Assembly: GCF_030546935.1 (NCBI RefSeq)
Contig: NZ_JAUOPH010000005.1
Span: 307,944 to 371,943 of the forward strand
Direction: 5' to 3'
From: Marinobacter sp. 2_MG-2023
GTDB taxonomy: Bacteria; Pseudomonadota; Gammaproteobacteria; Pseudomonadales; Oleiphilaceae
DNA: 64,000 nucleotides
In this document: positions 29,970 to 37,764 of the stretch, piece after piece
Layout of the letters: each line of letters starts with the position of its first letter
How positions within the stretch are numbered: the stretch's first letter is position 1
Notes under the pieces: model-generated
Seen by the model: the letters and a program-made list of their open reading frames with translations, nothing else
Told to the model about the DNA's origin: nothing
Databases searched by the model: none
Translations under genes and position numbers: made by a program

Positions 29970-31015
29970 TGCTCGTTTTCTCGGGAGAGGTGCTGGGCCC
30001 GATACTGAGCCGGTGCGATACCCGTCCAGCGTTTGAAGGCCCGACTGAAAGCACTCAGCTCTGAGAACCCGAGAAGGAAAGCGATTTCCCCCAGGGCGTA
30101 GTGGTCAGAAGCAACGTAGCGCAGGGCTTTGTCTTTTCGCACTTGTTCGACCAGCTCATGAAAACCCAGCCCTTCTTTTTTCAGTCTCCGGTAGAGAGTC
30201 TGGCGGCTCATATGGCATTGCTGGGCAAGAGTATCCGCATCGATTTTATCCGTCGACATCTGGCGCGATATTAATCGGCGTATTTTGCGGCCAAATGAGC
30301 GTCGGGTTTGCAACCTTGCCAGTAGCCCATTGACCTGGCGAAGGACCGCTGAATACACGTAAGGATTGCGGTGTGGAATTGGGTGGCTTAGGTGGCGGGT
30401 ATTGAATGCCAGCCGGGTTGCTGCCGCCCCGAAAGTTACCGGGCCTTTTAGCAGTTTTTCGTACAGGTCTGCGTATTCCGGTCGCGGATGAGCAATTTCC
30501 GCCCATTCGGCCTTTATTCCCGAGTAAATGAAATGTCGGGTCCGACACAAGGCGGCCGCCAGGGTGCGGTCCATATCCTGACGGCAGTAATTTTCGGGGG
30601 AATCTGCTTGCCAGGTCAGGATGGCCTGGTTTTCAGTCTGCTCGAAGCTCAGGGACACCGATTCGTTGATCAGCCTGTGCAGGCGAACATACTGGGTTAC
30701 CGCCTCACCCAGAGTGTCGCAATTGAAGAAAACGTGGCCAACCAGACCCATGCGTTCAGGGTCGATAACCTGGCCGGCGTTCAGTCCCACCGCCGGGTCT
30801 CCGGTGACTTGTTCTGCGTGATCCCACAGTCTGTAGTGCGCCTGCGCTGGTACCCGCCGGTCTGGGTCTTTAAGCGCGGGCATATCCATGCCGAGAATCT
30901 GTTCTACACGAGGGCTGTCCAGAACACCCTGGCGGCTAAGGTAGTGCACGAGTGCCAGTGTACTGGAAGCAGCCACGAAGAGTGTCGTTGTGGTGTCCTT
31001 TGGCGCAGTGGTCAC
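29966..31015 (-). CDS. AraC-family regulator (OruR/ArgR-like)
   Basis: A 349-residue regulator. The N-terminal arabinose-binding-type domain (about 20-210, GLVGHVFFNCDTLGEAV) is followed by a C-terminal AraC double helix-turn-helix (about 245-340: LAQQCHMSRQTLYRRLKKEG and IAFLLGFSELSAFSRAFKRW). This layout is typical of Pseudomonas regulators of ornithine and lipid catabolism. It heads an overlapping pair with cls. The effector is unknown. Confidence 0.9.
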   Translation of the reverse strand: MTTAPKDTTTTLFVAASSTLALVHYLSRQGVLDSPRVEQILGMDMPALKDPDRRVPAQAHYRLWDHAEQVTGDPAVGLNAGQVIDPERMGLVGHVFFNCDTLGEAVTQYVRLHRLINESVSLSFEQTENQAILTWQADSPENYCRQDMDRTLAAALCRTRHFIYSGIKAEWAEIAHPRPEYADLYEKLLKGPVTFGAAATRLAFNTRHLSHPIPHRNPYVYSAVLRQVNGLLARLQTRRSFGRKIRRLISRQMSTDKIDADTLAQQCHMSRQTLYRRLKKEGLGFHELVEQVRKDKALRYVASDHYALGEIAFLLGFSELSAFSRAFKRWTGIAPAQYRAQHLSRENEQ

Positions 31016-31160
31016 ATTAACCGTCTCATTAACGGGGTGTCATGGATGCTGATACAAAATGTCAAACGAAAGGGACAGTCTGTCAACGGGTTTTACCTCC
31101 TCCAACGATAGCATCTATTCATCAGGTTGAAGTAATCGAAGGTCGAGCCAGGAGGCTTTT

Positions 31161-31253
31161 ATGGAACACAGGATTTTTGTACCCAGCACCGAGCGTGAGC
31201 GTGAAAACGTTGTAGCACTTGCTGAATATCTGCGCGATATGTATTGCTGCTAA
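31161..31253 (+). CDS. 30-residue micro-protein with ideal Shine-Dalgarno
   Basis: A complete 30-codon reading frame, too short for most gene callers. A perfect AGGAGG (31150-31155) lies five bases before the ATG, and a strong terminator begins 29 bases after the stop. The peptide is highly charged in the middle (TERERENVVALAEYLRDMY, likely an amphipathic helix) and ends in Cys-Cys. It has no signal peptide or transmembrane helix. I recognise no family. The isolated transcription unit supports a real small protein or a leader peptide. Confidence 0.6.
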   Translation: MEHRIFVPSTERERENVVALAEYLRDMYCC

Positions 31254-31282
31254 GTATTCAGATGCAACGTCTATGACCTTCA

Positions 31283-31308
31283 GACCGGGCTTTGCCCGGT
31301 CTTTTTTT
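31283..31308 (+). terminator. Rho-independent terminator after the micro-ORF
   Basis: An 8-bp GC-rich stem, GACCGGGC (31283-31290) with GCCCGGTC (31294-31301), closes a TTT loop. Seven T follow (31302-31308). It is a textbook intrinsic terminator on the plus strand, ending the short transcript that carries only the 30-codon ORF. Confidence 0.9.
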
Positions 31309-31412
31309 ACCCCAAGAAAAGCCCCTCGCCCCCACTTTATTTGCTCGTGTTACTGGCAGTGGTACTGTATCGGCACTCAAACAATACAATTCCTGACGGA
31401 GACTGCCTGCCC

Positions 31413-32216
31413 ATGAGCGTAAAACTGAACCACAGAATTACCGGAGAAGGCTCTCCCGTGATCCTTTTGCACGGGGTGTTCGGGTCCCTCGAGAATCTCG
31501 GTGGTATTGCCCGGAAACTGCACGGTGAGTGGCAGGTTCACGCTCTGGACGAGCGCAACCATGGGAGTTCCCCTCATACTGACACCATGGATTATCCGTC
31601 TATGGCAGAAGATGTAATTGCCTATATGGATGAGCAGGGTATCGACAAGGCATGCCTGTTGGGACATTCGATGGGCGGAAAGGTTGCCATGCAGGTCGCG
31701 TTACAGGCCCCGGAGCGCGTTGAAAAGCTGATTGTCGCCGACATTTCACCTGTGTCGTACAAGCCGGGTCATGATGCCATCCTCGATGGACTCAAACAGG
31801 TTGATCTTACGAAAGTGCGTTCACGCAGAGATGCTGATACTCAGCTGGCGAAGTTTGTAGATGTGGCCGCTATACGGCAGTTTCTGCTTATGAACCTTGT
31901 ACGCATCCCGAACGATGAACAAGTCAATGGTGGGCCCGTTTATAGGTGGCGTTTGAATCTGCAAGCGATTGAGACCTGCTACCCCAACCTGGCCAAGGCG
32001 CCGGATGGCGACGGCCCATATAACGGCCCTGTTCTGTTCCTGAAAGGTGCCGATTCGGCCTATATTCAGGAGAAGCACCGGAGTGAAATCTATCGGCTGT
32101 TTCCACGGGCTCAGATAAGCACTATTGAGGGGGCCGGGCACTGGCTGCACGCTGAGAAGACCGACGAGTTTATAGCGCTGTGCCGGCGCTTTCTGGAAGG
32201 GAATAATTCAGACTGA
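31413..32216 (+). CDS. Alpha/beta-hydrolase, YbfF-type esterase
   Basis: A 267-residue cytoplasmic serine hydrolase. The oxyanion region is LLHGVFGS, the nucleophile is in GHSMGG, and the catalytic His is in GAGHWLHAEK. The sequence resembles YbfF-like acyl-CoA or short-chain esterases. ATG 31413 was chosen because the conserved first beta strand (VKLNHRITGEGSPVIL) begins there. A 37-base gap separates it from the next gene on the same strand. Confidence 0.88.
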   Translation: MSVKLNHRITGEGSPVILLHGVFGSLENLGGIARKLHGEWQVHALDERNHGSSPHTDTMDYPSMAEDVIAYMDEQGIDKACLLGHSMGGKVAMQVALQAPERVEKLIVADISPVSYKPGHDAILDGLKQVDLTKVRSRRDADTQLAKFVDVAAIRQFLLMNLVRIPNDEQVNGGPVYRWRLNLQAIETCYPNLAKAPDGDGPYNGPVLFLKGADSAYIQEKHRSEIYRLFPRAQISTIEGAGHWLHAEKTDEFIALCRRFLEGNNSD

Positions 32217-32253
32217 CCCTGAAAATAAAACGGATAACGGGCAGGTTAAGCGT

Positions 32254-33336
32254 ATGAAGTGGTTGATGGCCGGGCTGCTGGTCGTGTTTGTTTTGTTGGG
32301 TGGTTTGCTGCTTGCAAAGTCGCCGGTCGATGCTCTGGCATGGCTGCCGCCGGCTCCTGAGCCTATGACCGACTTGCTGGCGCCGAATGAACGTTTGGGT
32401 GAGGCAGAGTTGCTGGCGCTGGGTCAGGTCTATGGGCCTGAAGATACAGCCGTTAGCGCCGAGGGTGTCGTCTTCACAGGCACTCAGGACGGTTACATTG
32501 TGCGTGTGTTTCCGGACGGCCGGGTTGAAAACTGGCTGTCGACAGGAGGCCGTCCCCTTGGGTTGGTATTTGACCTCAGTGGCAACCTGATTGTCGCTGA
32601 TGCCTGGAAGGGTCTGCTTTCCATCACGCCCGATGGCGACATCAGCGTGCTTGCCGCTGAGGCTGAGGGCATACCGTTCCGGTTTACCGACGACGTTGAT
32701 ATCGCAGGGGACGGCCGGATCTATTTCACCGATGCCAGCTCTCGTTTTCAGCAACCGGATTACCAACTGGACCTGCTTGAGATGAGGCCCCACGGTCGGC
32801 TGCTGCGATACACCCCGGAAACCGGTGAAACCGAAGTTTTGCTGAACAAGTTGCATTTTGCCAATGGCGTTGCCGTGGCGCCAGACGACGACTATGTGCT
32901 GGTGAATGAAACCTGGAAGTACCGAATCCATCGATACTGGATTAAAGGTCCGAAAGCCGGACAGGCTGAGGTATTTGTGGATAATCTGCCGGGCTTCCCC
33001 GACAACCTGGCGGTGGATGAAAATGGCAGGTTCTGGGTCGCGTTTCCGACACTCCGGAATGCCAGTATTGATAGCTTGCATCCGCTTCCCTGGCTCAAGG
33101 AGCTGGTGGCGAAATTACCGCAAGCCCTGCAACCGAAACCCCAGGAATACGGATTGGTTGTTGCGTTTGATCGCAATGGCAAAGTTATCACCAGCCTTCA
33201 TGACACCCGGGGCCAGCACCTCCAGGAGATTACGTCGGTGAACCCCCACGGTGGCCATCTGTATTTTGGTTCACTTCACAACGACCGTATAGGGCGGTTA
33301 ACGTTGCAGGCCATTCCAGGCCTTGGAGGGCAGTGA
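32254..33336 (+). CDS. SMP-30/strictosidine-synthase-like beta-propeller protein
   Basis: A 360-residue protein with an N-terminal hydrophobic anchor or signal (WLMAGLLVVFVLLGGLLLA), then a six-bladed beta-propeller. Repeated blades such as GNLIVADAWKGLLSI, GDGRIYFTDASSRF and ENGRFWVAFPTLRN are visible, with the FANGVAVAPDDDYVLVNET block typical of strictosidine synthase/APMAP relatives. It is probably membrane-anchored facing the periplasm. The substrate is unknown; a lactonase or esterase is the family expectation. It overlaps the thioesterase gene by one base (TGATG). Confidence 0.85.
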   Translation: MKWLMAGLLVVFVLLGGLLLAKSPVDALAWLPPAPEPMTDLLAPNERLGEAELLALGQVYGPEDTAVSAEGVVFTGTQDGYIVRVFPDGRVENWLSTGGRPLGLVFDLSGNLIVADAWKGLLSITPDGDISVLAAEAEGIPFRFTDDVDIAGDGRIYFTDASSRFQQPDYQLDLLEMRPHGRLLRYTPETGETEVLLNKLHFANGVAVAPDDDYVLVNETWKYRIHRYWIKGPKAGQAEVFVDNLPGFPDNLAVDENGRFWVAFPTLRNASIDSLHPLPWLKELVAKLPQALQPKPQEYGLVVAFDRNGKVITSLHDTRGQHLQEITSVNPHGGHLYFGSLHNDRIGRLTLQAIPGLGGQ

Positions 33337-33797
33337 TGACAGAGCAACCAGTGCAGTGGGATCTACCAGACCCTTTCATTCTCGAGATTCAGGTGGTTGC
33401 GGACGACACCGACCGGCTAGGACATGCCAACAATGTTGTTTATGTGCGTTGGCTGGAAGACATCAGTTGGGCGCATGTCGAGAGCCTGGGGATGACATGG
33501 GAGCTGCATGAGACAACTGGCAAGGCCATGGCCATCACCCGAACTGAAATCGACTACCTGGCATCTGCCAATGCGGGTGATCGGCTGATCATGGGAACCT
33601 GGCTCACCGGCTTTGATGGCCGCTTCCGCTCTGCGAGGCAGTTCCAGCTGGTACGCCCCGAAGATGGCAGAACCCTGGTGCGGGCAGTATCGACCCACGC
33701 CTGTGTGGACCTGAAAACCCAGCGGCCTTCCCGTGCACCGAAAGAGTTTGCAGATATTCTGACTGCAGCCTGTGTTGCCGGAGGTCGAGGTCTGTAG
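33336..33797 (+). CDS. 4HBT-family acyl-CoA thioesterase
   Basis: A 153-residue hot-dog-fold thioesterase. The family active-site block DTDRLGHANNVVYVRWLED is present, with the Asp/Asn-type 4-hydroxybenzoyl-CoA thioesterase motif. ATG 33336 shares a base with the preceding stop; a GTG at 33333 is the only earlier option. It is probably cotranscribed with the two genes before it as a small ester and acyl-CoA metabolism unit. Confidence 0.88.
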   Translation: MTEQPVQWDLPDPFILEIQVVADDTDRLGHANNVVYVRWLEDISWAHVESLGMTWELHETTGKAMAITRTEIDYLASANAGDRLIMGTWLTGFDGRFRSARQFQLVRPEDGRTLVRAVSTHACVDLKTQRPSRAPKEFADILTAACVAGGRGL

Positions 33798-33898
33798 CCT
33801 AGCCGGGTCACTATTGCCGGCAACTTCTGGTAACCTGAAAGAATACAAAGCACCCCGTCGCAACCCTTTACTATCGGCGCCCTTTTCCGGAGATACCC

Positions 33899-34882
33899 AT
33901 GGATACACCTATTGATCAGCAGACTGAATCTGCCATGAAAAAGGTGGTTTACCACCAATTTGGCGACCGTGATGTTCTGCAGGTAGTAAGCTCGGATATT
34001 CCTTCCCCGGAGGAGGAGCAGGTATTGATTCGTGTTCACGGTGCCGGGCTTAACCCCATCGACTGGAAAACCCGCAAAGGTTTTGGGTTTGTGGCACAGC
34101 AGATTGAAGGCTCGCTGCCTTGGGTCCCCGGATACGACGTGGCCGGGGAGGTAGTTACCGTTGGGGATGGCGTGACCACTTTAGCACCCGGAGACCGGGT
34201 TATGGGGATGATTGGCTTTCCGTTGAATGGCGGGGGCTATTCTGAGTATGCCATTGCCTCTGCTGATGAGTTGGCTATCGTGCCCGAAGAACTGGACCTG
34301 GTAACAGCCGGAGCTCTGCCGCTTGCAGCGCTTACAGCGTGGCAGGCACTGTTTGAAGTGGCGAAGCTTGAGCCTGGGCAAAAAGTTCTGGTGCACGCCG
34401 GTGCCGGTGGGGTAGGGCATCTTGCCGTGCAGTTCGCGTTGGCGAGAGGGGCACATGTTGTTGCCACTGCTTCAGCGGGCAACCGGGACTTTCTTTCAGA
34501 ACTTGGTGTTCACGAAGTTATTGACTATCACACCACCGATATCGCTGATGAGTGTTTCGGACTGGACCTGGTGCTGGATCTGGTGGGCGGCGAAACCGGC
34601 AAGCGGTCTCTGCGTACCCTTGGTGAAAATGGCATGCTGGTCACTATCCCTACGATTACGGCAGATGAAATCGTGAGCGCTGCCGAAGAGCTGGGGTTAA
34701 GAGCACATGGCATGACCGTGCGTCCGGATGTGTTTCACCTGGATGAAATTGCCGAGCTTATTGAAGACGGCGACGTGAAGGTGCACATAGAGAAAGCCTT
34801 TGCGCTGGACCAGGTAGCACAGGCCCACGAACTGCTCGAAGGTGGGCATGTGCGTGGCAAGCTGGTGTTGGACTGCCGCTAG
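33899..34882 (+). CDS. Zinc-free NADPH:quinone-type oxidoreductase (MDR family)
   Basis: A 327-residue medium-chain dehydrogenase/reductase of the quinone oxidoreductase class. The N-terminal GroES-like domain has GAGLNPIDWKTRKG. The Rossmann domain has VLVHAGAGGVGHLAVQFA, the classic AGxGGVG NADPH motif. The structural zinc cysteines of alcohol dehydrogenases are missing. ATG 33899 has GGAGA seven bases upstream; M13 at 33935 is an alternative. It converges with the antiporter gene. Confidence 0.92.
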   Translation: MDTPIDQQTESAMKKVVYHQFGDRDVLQVVSSDIPSPEEEQVLIRVHGAGLNPIDWKTRKGFGFVAQQIEGSLPWVPGYDVAGEVVTVGDGVTTLAPGDRVMGMIGFPLNGGGYSEYAIASADELAIVPEELDLVTAGALPLAALTAWQALFEVAKLEPGQKVLVHAGAGGVGHLAVQFALARGAHVVATASAGNRDFLSELGVHEVIDYHTTDIADECFGLDLVLDLVGGETGKRSLRTLGENGMLVTIPTITADEIVSAAEELGLRAHGMTVRPDVFHLDEIAELIEDGDVKVHIEKAFALDQVAQAHELLEGGHVRGKLVLDCR

Positions 34883-34886
34883 GTTT

Positions 34887-36764
34887 TCAGCTTCTTGGGT
34901 CGGGGCCCGCTGAGGGCTCTACCTTCAAGGCCGAAGGCTCTGCCCCATTTCCCTTATCTTTGCGTTCTTTGTGGTTCTGGGGAGGCACCAGGCTGATCAG
35001 TATCCAGTCGTCACCTGGCTTCAAGTCGTCCATGTTGCGCACCGGCTTGATACGGCTCTTACTGTCGAATACAAACAACACCAATGCCTGCCCCCGGTAT
35101 TGTGCCAGAAAGTCGTTGTACTCGAACTCCTCACTGAGCTGAGTGGTTTTTATTGAATAGCCCTGGCTCGCCAGACTGGCAAGCTTGGCATAGCTCACGT
35201 CGTTGAACAGGCCACGAGTTACCTGAATTTTCCCCGCGGTCTGGTGCCTCGCCTTCTGATCCTGATCACCCTCTGAAAGGCTGAACACATTGGTGTCACC
35301 AAACCAGTCCAGAAAGTGGTAAGTCGCCAGGGAGTTCATATGCTTGTACGGGGAGATGACCAGCAGGTTCCCGATTCCCGTAAGGTCAAGGTGGGTTGAT
35401 GCATGCTCGGAAACCGGGTTGCCAAAGTACACCTTAAGATTATCCATGCGTGCCTGACGCACGTTCTCCCAGTTGGTATCTGCCAGGGCGACCGGCACAT
35501 CATGCTTTTTTAATGCCTGTCCGATCATGCGGGCAACCGGGTTGGCGCCAAGTATCAGAAACCCATACTCTGCAGGCTCAGTAACTTTCAGCAACCGGGC
35601 GACAGGCCGGGCTGTCAGGCTTTGCAGGGTAACGGTGGCAATAATCAGTACGAATACCATGGGTACAAGGGCTGCCGCGCTTTCGTAGCCAAGCTTTTGT
35701 AGCTGGAACGCAAACAGGGCAGAAACGGCTGCAGCCACAATACCTCTCGGAGCAATCCAGCTTAGAAACAGTTTTTCCCGCCAGTTCAGCCCGGTGCCGA
35801 TAGCTGATAGAAATACGCTAAGCGGCCGGGCCACAAGCATCAGCACCGCCAGCACCACGGCCAGCCCCCACCCCAGATCTGCAATGGCAGCGAACTCTAC
35901 CCGTGCAGCCAGAATGATAAACAGTGCCGAAATCAGCAGCACGCTCAGGGATTCCTTGAATTCAAGAATGCTGTCGACGGAGACCTGCTTCATGTTGGCC
36001 AACCAGATGCCCATCACAGTCACCGTGAGCAGGCCGGACTCGTGGGCCATTTCATTGGAGAATGCATAGACGCCCAGCATGAACGTGAGCGTGGCTGCGT
36101 TGTGCAGATAATGCGGCATAAGGTGCTTGCGCAGCACCAGACCGTTCAGATAACCCGCCAAGGCCCCGAGGGCAAAGCCGATCAACAGGGTTTTGCCAAA
36201 AATATACAGGGAGTGACCGAACACGTTGCCCTGGCCCCAGGAAACGATGCCCTCGAACACCAGAACCGCCAGTAAGGCGCCGACCGGGTCAATGATGATG
36301 CCTTCCCAGCGCAGAATGTTCGCCAGTTTGGCGGTCGGGCGCACTGAGCGCAGCAACGGTGCAATAACCGTAGGCCCGGTAACAATGGAGATAGCGCCAA
36401 AGAGCATGGCGACGGCCCAGGAAATATCGAGAACCCAGCGTGCTGCCAGGGTGCCGATAATGCCGGTGACAATGGAGCCAACCGGTATGAGATTACGGGC
36501 CATTTTGCCGTGTCCGCGAATTTCATCAAAGCGCAGAGTCAGGCTGCCTTCAAACAGAATTATGGCAACGGCGAGTGAAACCATCGGAAACAGCAGATCC
36601 CCGAATACCTCGTCCGGGTTAAGGAAGCCCAATACCGGACCTACAAGAATCCCGCCGGCAAGCAGAAAAAGAATGGCGGGCACCCGCACGCGCCAGGCGA
36701 GCCACTGAAAAGATAATGAGAGGATACCGATGCTTGCAAGAATCACTACCGTACTGGCTGGCAT
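34887..36764 (-). CDS. CPA1 cation/proton antiporter with C-terminal TrkA-like domain
   Basis: A 625-residue inner-membrane antiporter. There are about 12-13 transmembrane helices over residues 1-390, with the Na+/H+ exchanger core (FGAISIVTGPTVIAPLL, and WEGIIIDPVGALLAVLVFEG with the paired acidic site). A cytosolic regulatory part follows: a TrkA-N/Rossmann-like domain (YGFLILGANPVARMIGQALK) and a TrkA-C-like segment. The NhaP/KefB-type architecture suggests Na+ or K+ export gated by a nucleotide. The ion cannot be assigned from sequence. Confidence 0.9.
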   Translation of the reverse strand: MPASTVVILASIGILSLSFQWLAWRVRVPAILFLLAGGILVGPVLGFLNPDEVFGDLLFPMVSLAVAIILFEGSLTLRFDEIRGHGKMARNLIPVGSIVTGIIGTLAARWVLDISWAVAMLFGAISIVTGPTVIAPLLRSVRPTAKLANILRWEGIIIDPVGALLAVLVFEGIVSWGQGNVFGHSLYIFGKTLLIGFALGALAGYLNGLVLRKHLMPHYLHNAATLTFMLGVYAFSNEMAHESGLLTVTVMGIWLANMKQVSVDSILEFKESLSVLLISALFIILAARVEFAAIADLGWGLAVVLAVLMLVARPLSVFLSAIGTGLNWREKLFLSWIAPRGIVAAAVSALFAFQLQKLGYESAAALVPMVFVLIIATVTLQSLTARPVARLLKVTEPAEYGFLILGANPVARMIGQALKKHDVPVALADTNWENVRQARMDNLKVYFGNPVSEHASTHLDLTGIGNLLVISPYKHMNSLATYHFLDWFGDTNVFSLSEGDQDQKARHQTAGKIQVTRGLFNDVSYAKLASLASQGYSIKTTQLSEEFEYNDFLAQYRGQALVLFVFDSKSRIKPVRNMDDLKPGDDWILISLVPPQNHKERKDKGNGAEPSALKVEPSAGPDPRS

Positions 36765-36785
36765 AAAGGTTGGGTATCCGTTTGG

Positions 36786-37577
36786 TTATTGGTTGGTGCG
36801 TCGTGCAATACGATTTAACAGCCTTGAGGCTGCGAACAGACCAAAACTGGCAGTAACCGGGCAAGCGGCGCCAAAGCCAGACGCACAGTCCAGCCGTGAG
36901 GGGCCGGCAGTTGCAGGCTTTTGCAGACAGACTTCGCCATCCTCGGCCGGGTACGTGAGCTGTTCCGTTGAGTATACGGCCTCAATGCCAAAGCGTCGCT
37001 TGGGATTACGTGAGAAACCGTATTCTCGACGAAGAAGGTTACGAACCTTGGCCAGTAGAGGGTCCTGAGTTGTTTTGCTGAGATCCGCTACCAGGATCTT
37101 GGTGGGGTCTGTCTGGCCTCCGGCGCCGCCCGCGCATATGATCGGAATTTTTCCACGCTGGCAATGGGCAATCAGTGCAGCCTTTGGTTTTACGCTGTCG
37201 ATGGCATCAACTACACCTGTCATGTCAGGTGTGATCAGCTCTGTCAGGTTTTTCAGGGTAAGAAATCCAAAGTGAATCCGGATATCCGCATGTGGGTTGA
37301 TGGCTTTCAGCCGATCCGCCATGGCATCGGTCTTGGTGCGTCCATACTGACCTTCCAGCGCGTGCAGCTGGCGATTGGTATTGGATACACAGATATCATC
37401 CATATCGACCAGGGTTATGGTGCCAATACCGCTGCGAGCCAGCGCCTCCGCTGCCCATGAGCCTACTCCGCCCAAACCGATAACGGCGATATGGGCATCG
37501 CGGAAGGCCTGCAGGGCACGGCGTCCGTACAGCCGTTCAATGCCGCCAAAGCGGAAAGCGTAATCGTCGGCGTTCAT
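36786..37577 (-). CDS. tcdA: tRNA threonylcarbamoyladenosine dehydratase TcdA
   Basis: E1-like enzyme that cyclises the t6A37 modification of tRNAs to ct6A using ATP. It is 263 residues. The adenylation fold starts with IERLYGRRALQAFRDAHIAV and the nucleotide loop GLGGVGSWAAEALARSGIG. A DMDDICVSNTNRQLHAL block typical of ThiF/MoeB relatives is also present. TcdA is sometimes called CsdL or YgdL. It is separated from the antiporter gene by 21 bases on the same strand. Confidence 0.94.
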   Translation of the reverse strand: MNADDYAFRFGGIERLYGRRALQAFRDAHIAVIGLGGVGSWAAEALARSGIGTITLVDMDDICVSNTNRQLHALEGQYGRTKTDAMADRLKAINPHADIRIHFGFLTLKNLTELITPDMTGVVDAIDSVKPKAALIAHCQRGKIPIICAGGAGGQTDPTKILVADLSKTTQDPLLAKVRNLLRREYGFSRNPKRRFGIEAVYSTEQLTYPAEDGEVCLQKPATAGPSRLDCASGFGAACPVTASFGLFAASRLLNRIARRTNQ

Positions 37578-37664
37578 GCGGTCTCCGTTTGTATCCGGAT
37601 GCTAGCCGGAGATAATCAAAGGCCGCGATTATACCCCAGTGCCGGAGCAGACCGAAAACACCCG

Positions 37665-37691
37665 AAAAAAAGCCACGCGATGCGTGGCTTT
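37665..37691 (-). terminator. Terminator after the acyl-CoA dehydrogenase gene
   Basis: Stem GCCACGC (37672-37678) with GCGTGGC (37682-37688) and a three-base loop. Read on the minus strand it is followed by seven T (the A-run 37665-37671). It lies about 75 bases after the acyl-CoA dehydrogenase stop and before tcdA, so it separates the two transcripts. Confidence 0.85.
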
Positions 37692-37764
37692 CAATATAAT
37701 AATCCGGGCCAGTCGCTTTTAATCAAAAAGTCAGGAGCCCGGACGTGCAGTCACTCACATAGGC

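Noticed and set aside
32170..33081. 303-codon open frame on the minus strand
   Set aside because: Antisense to the beta-propeller gene; no motifs, no ribosome site.
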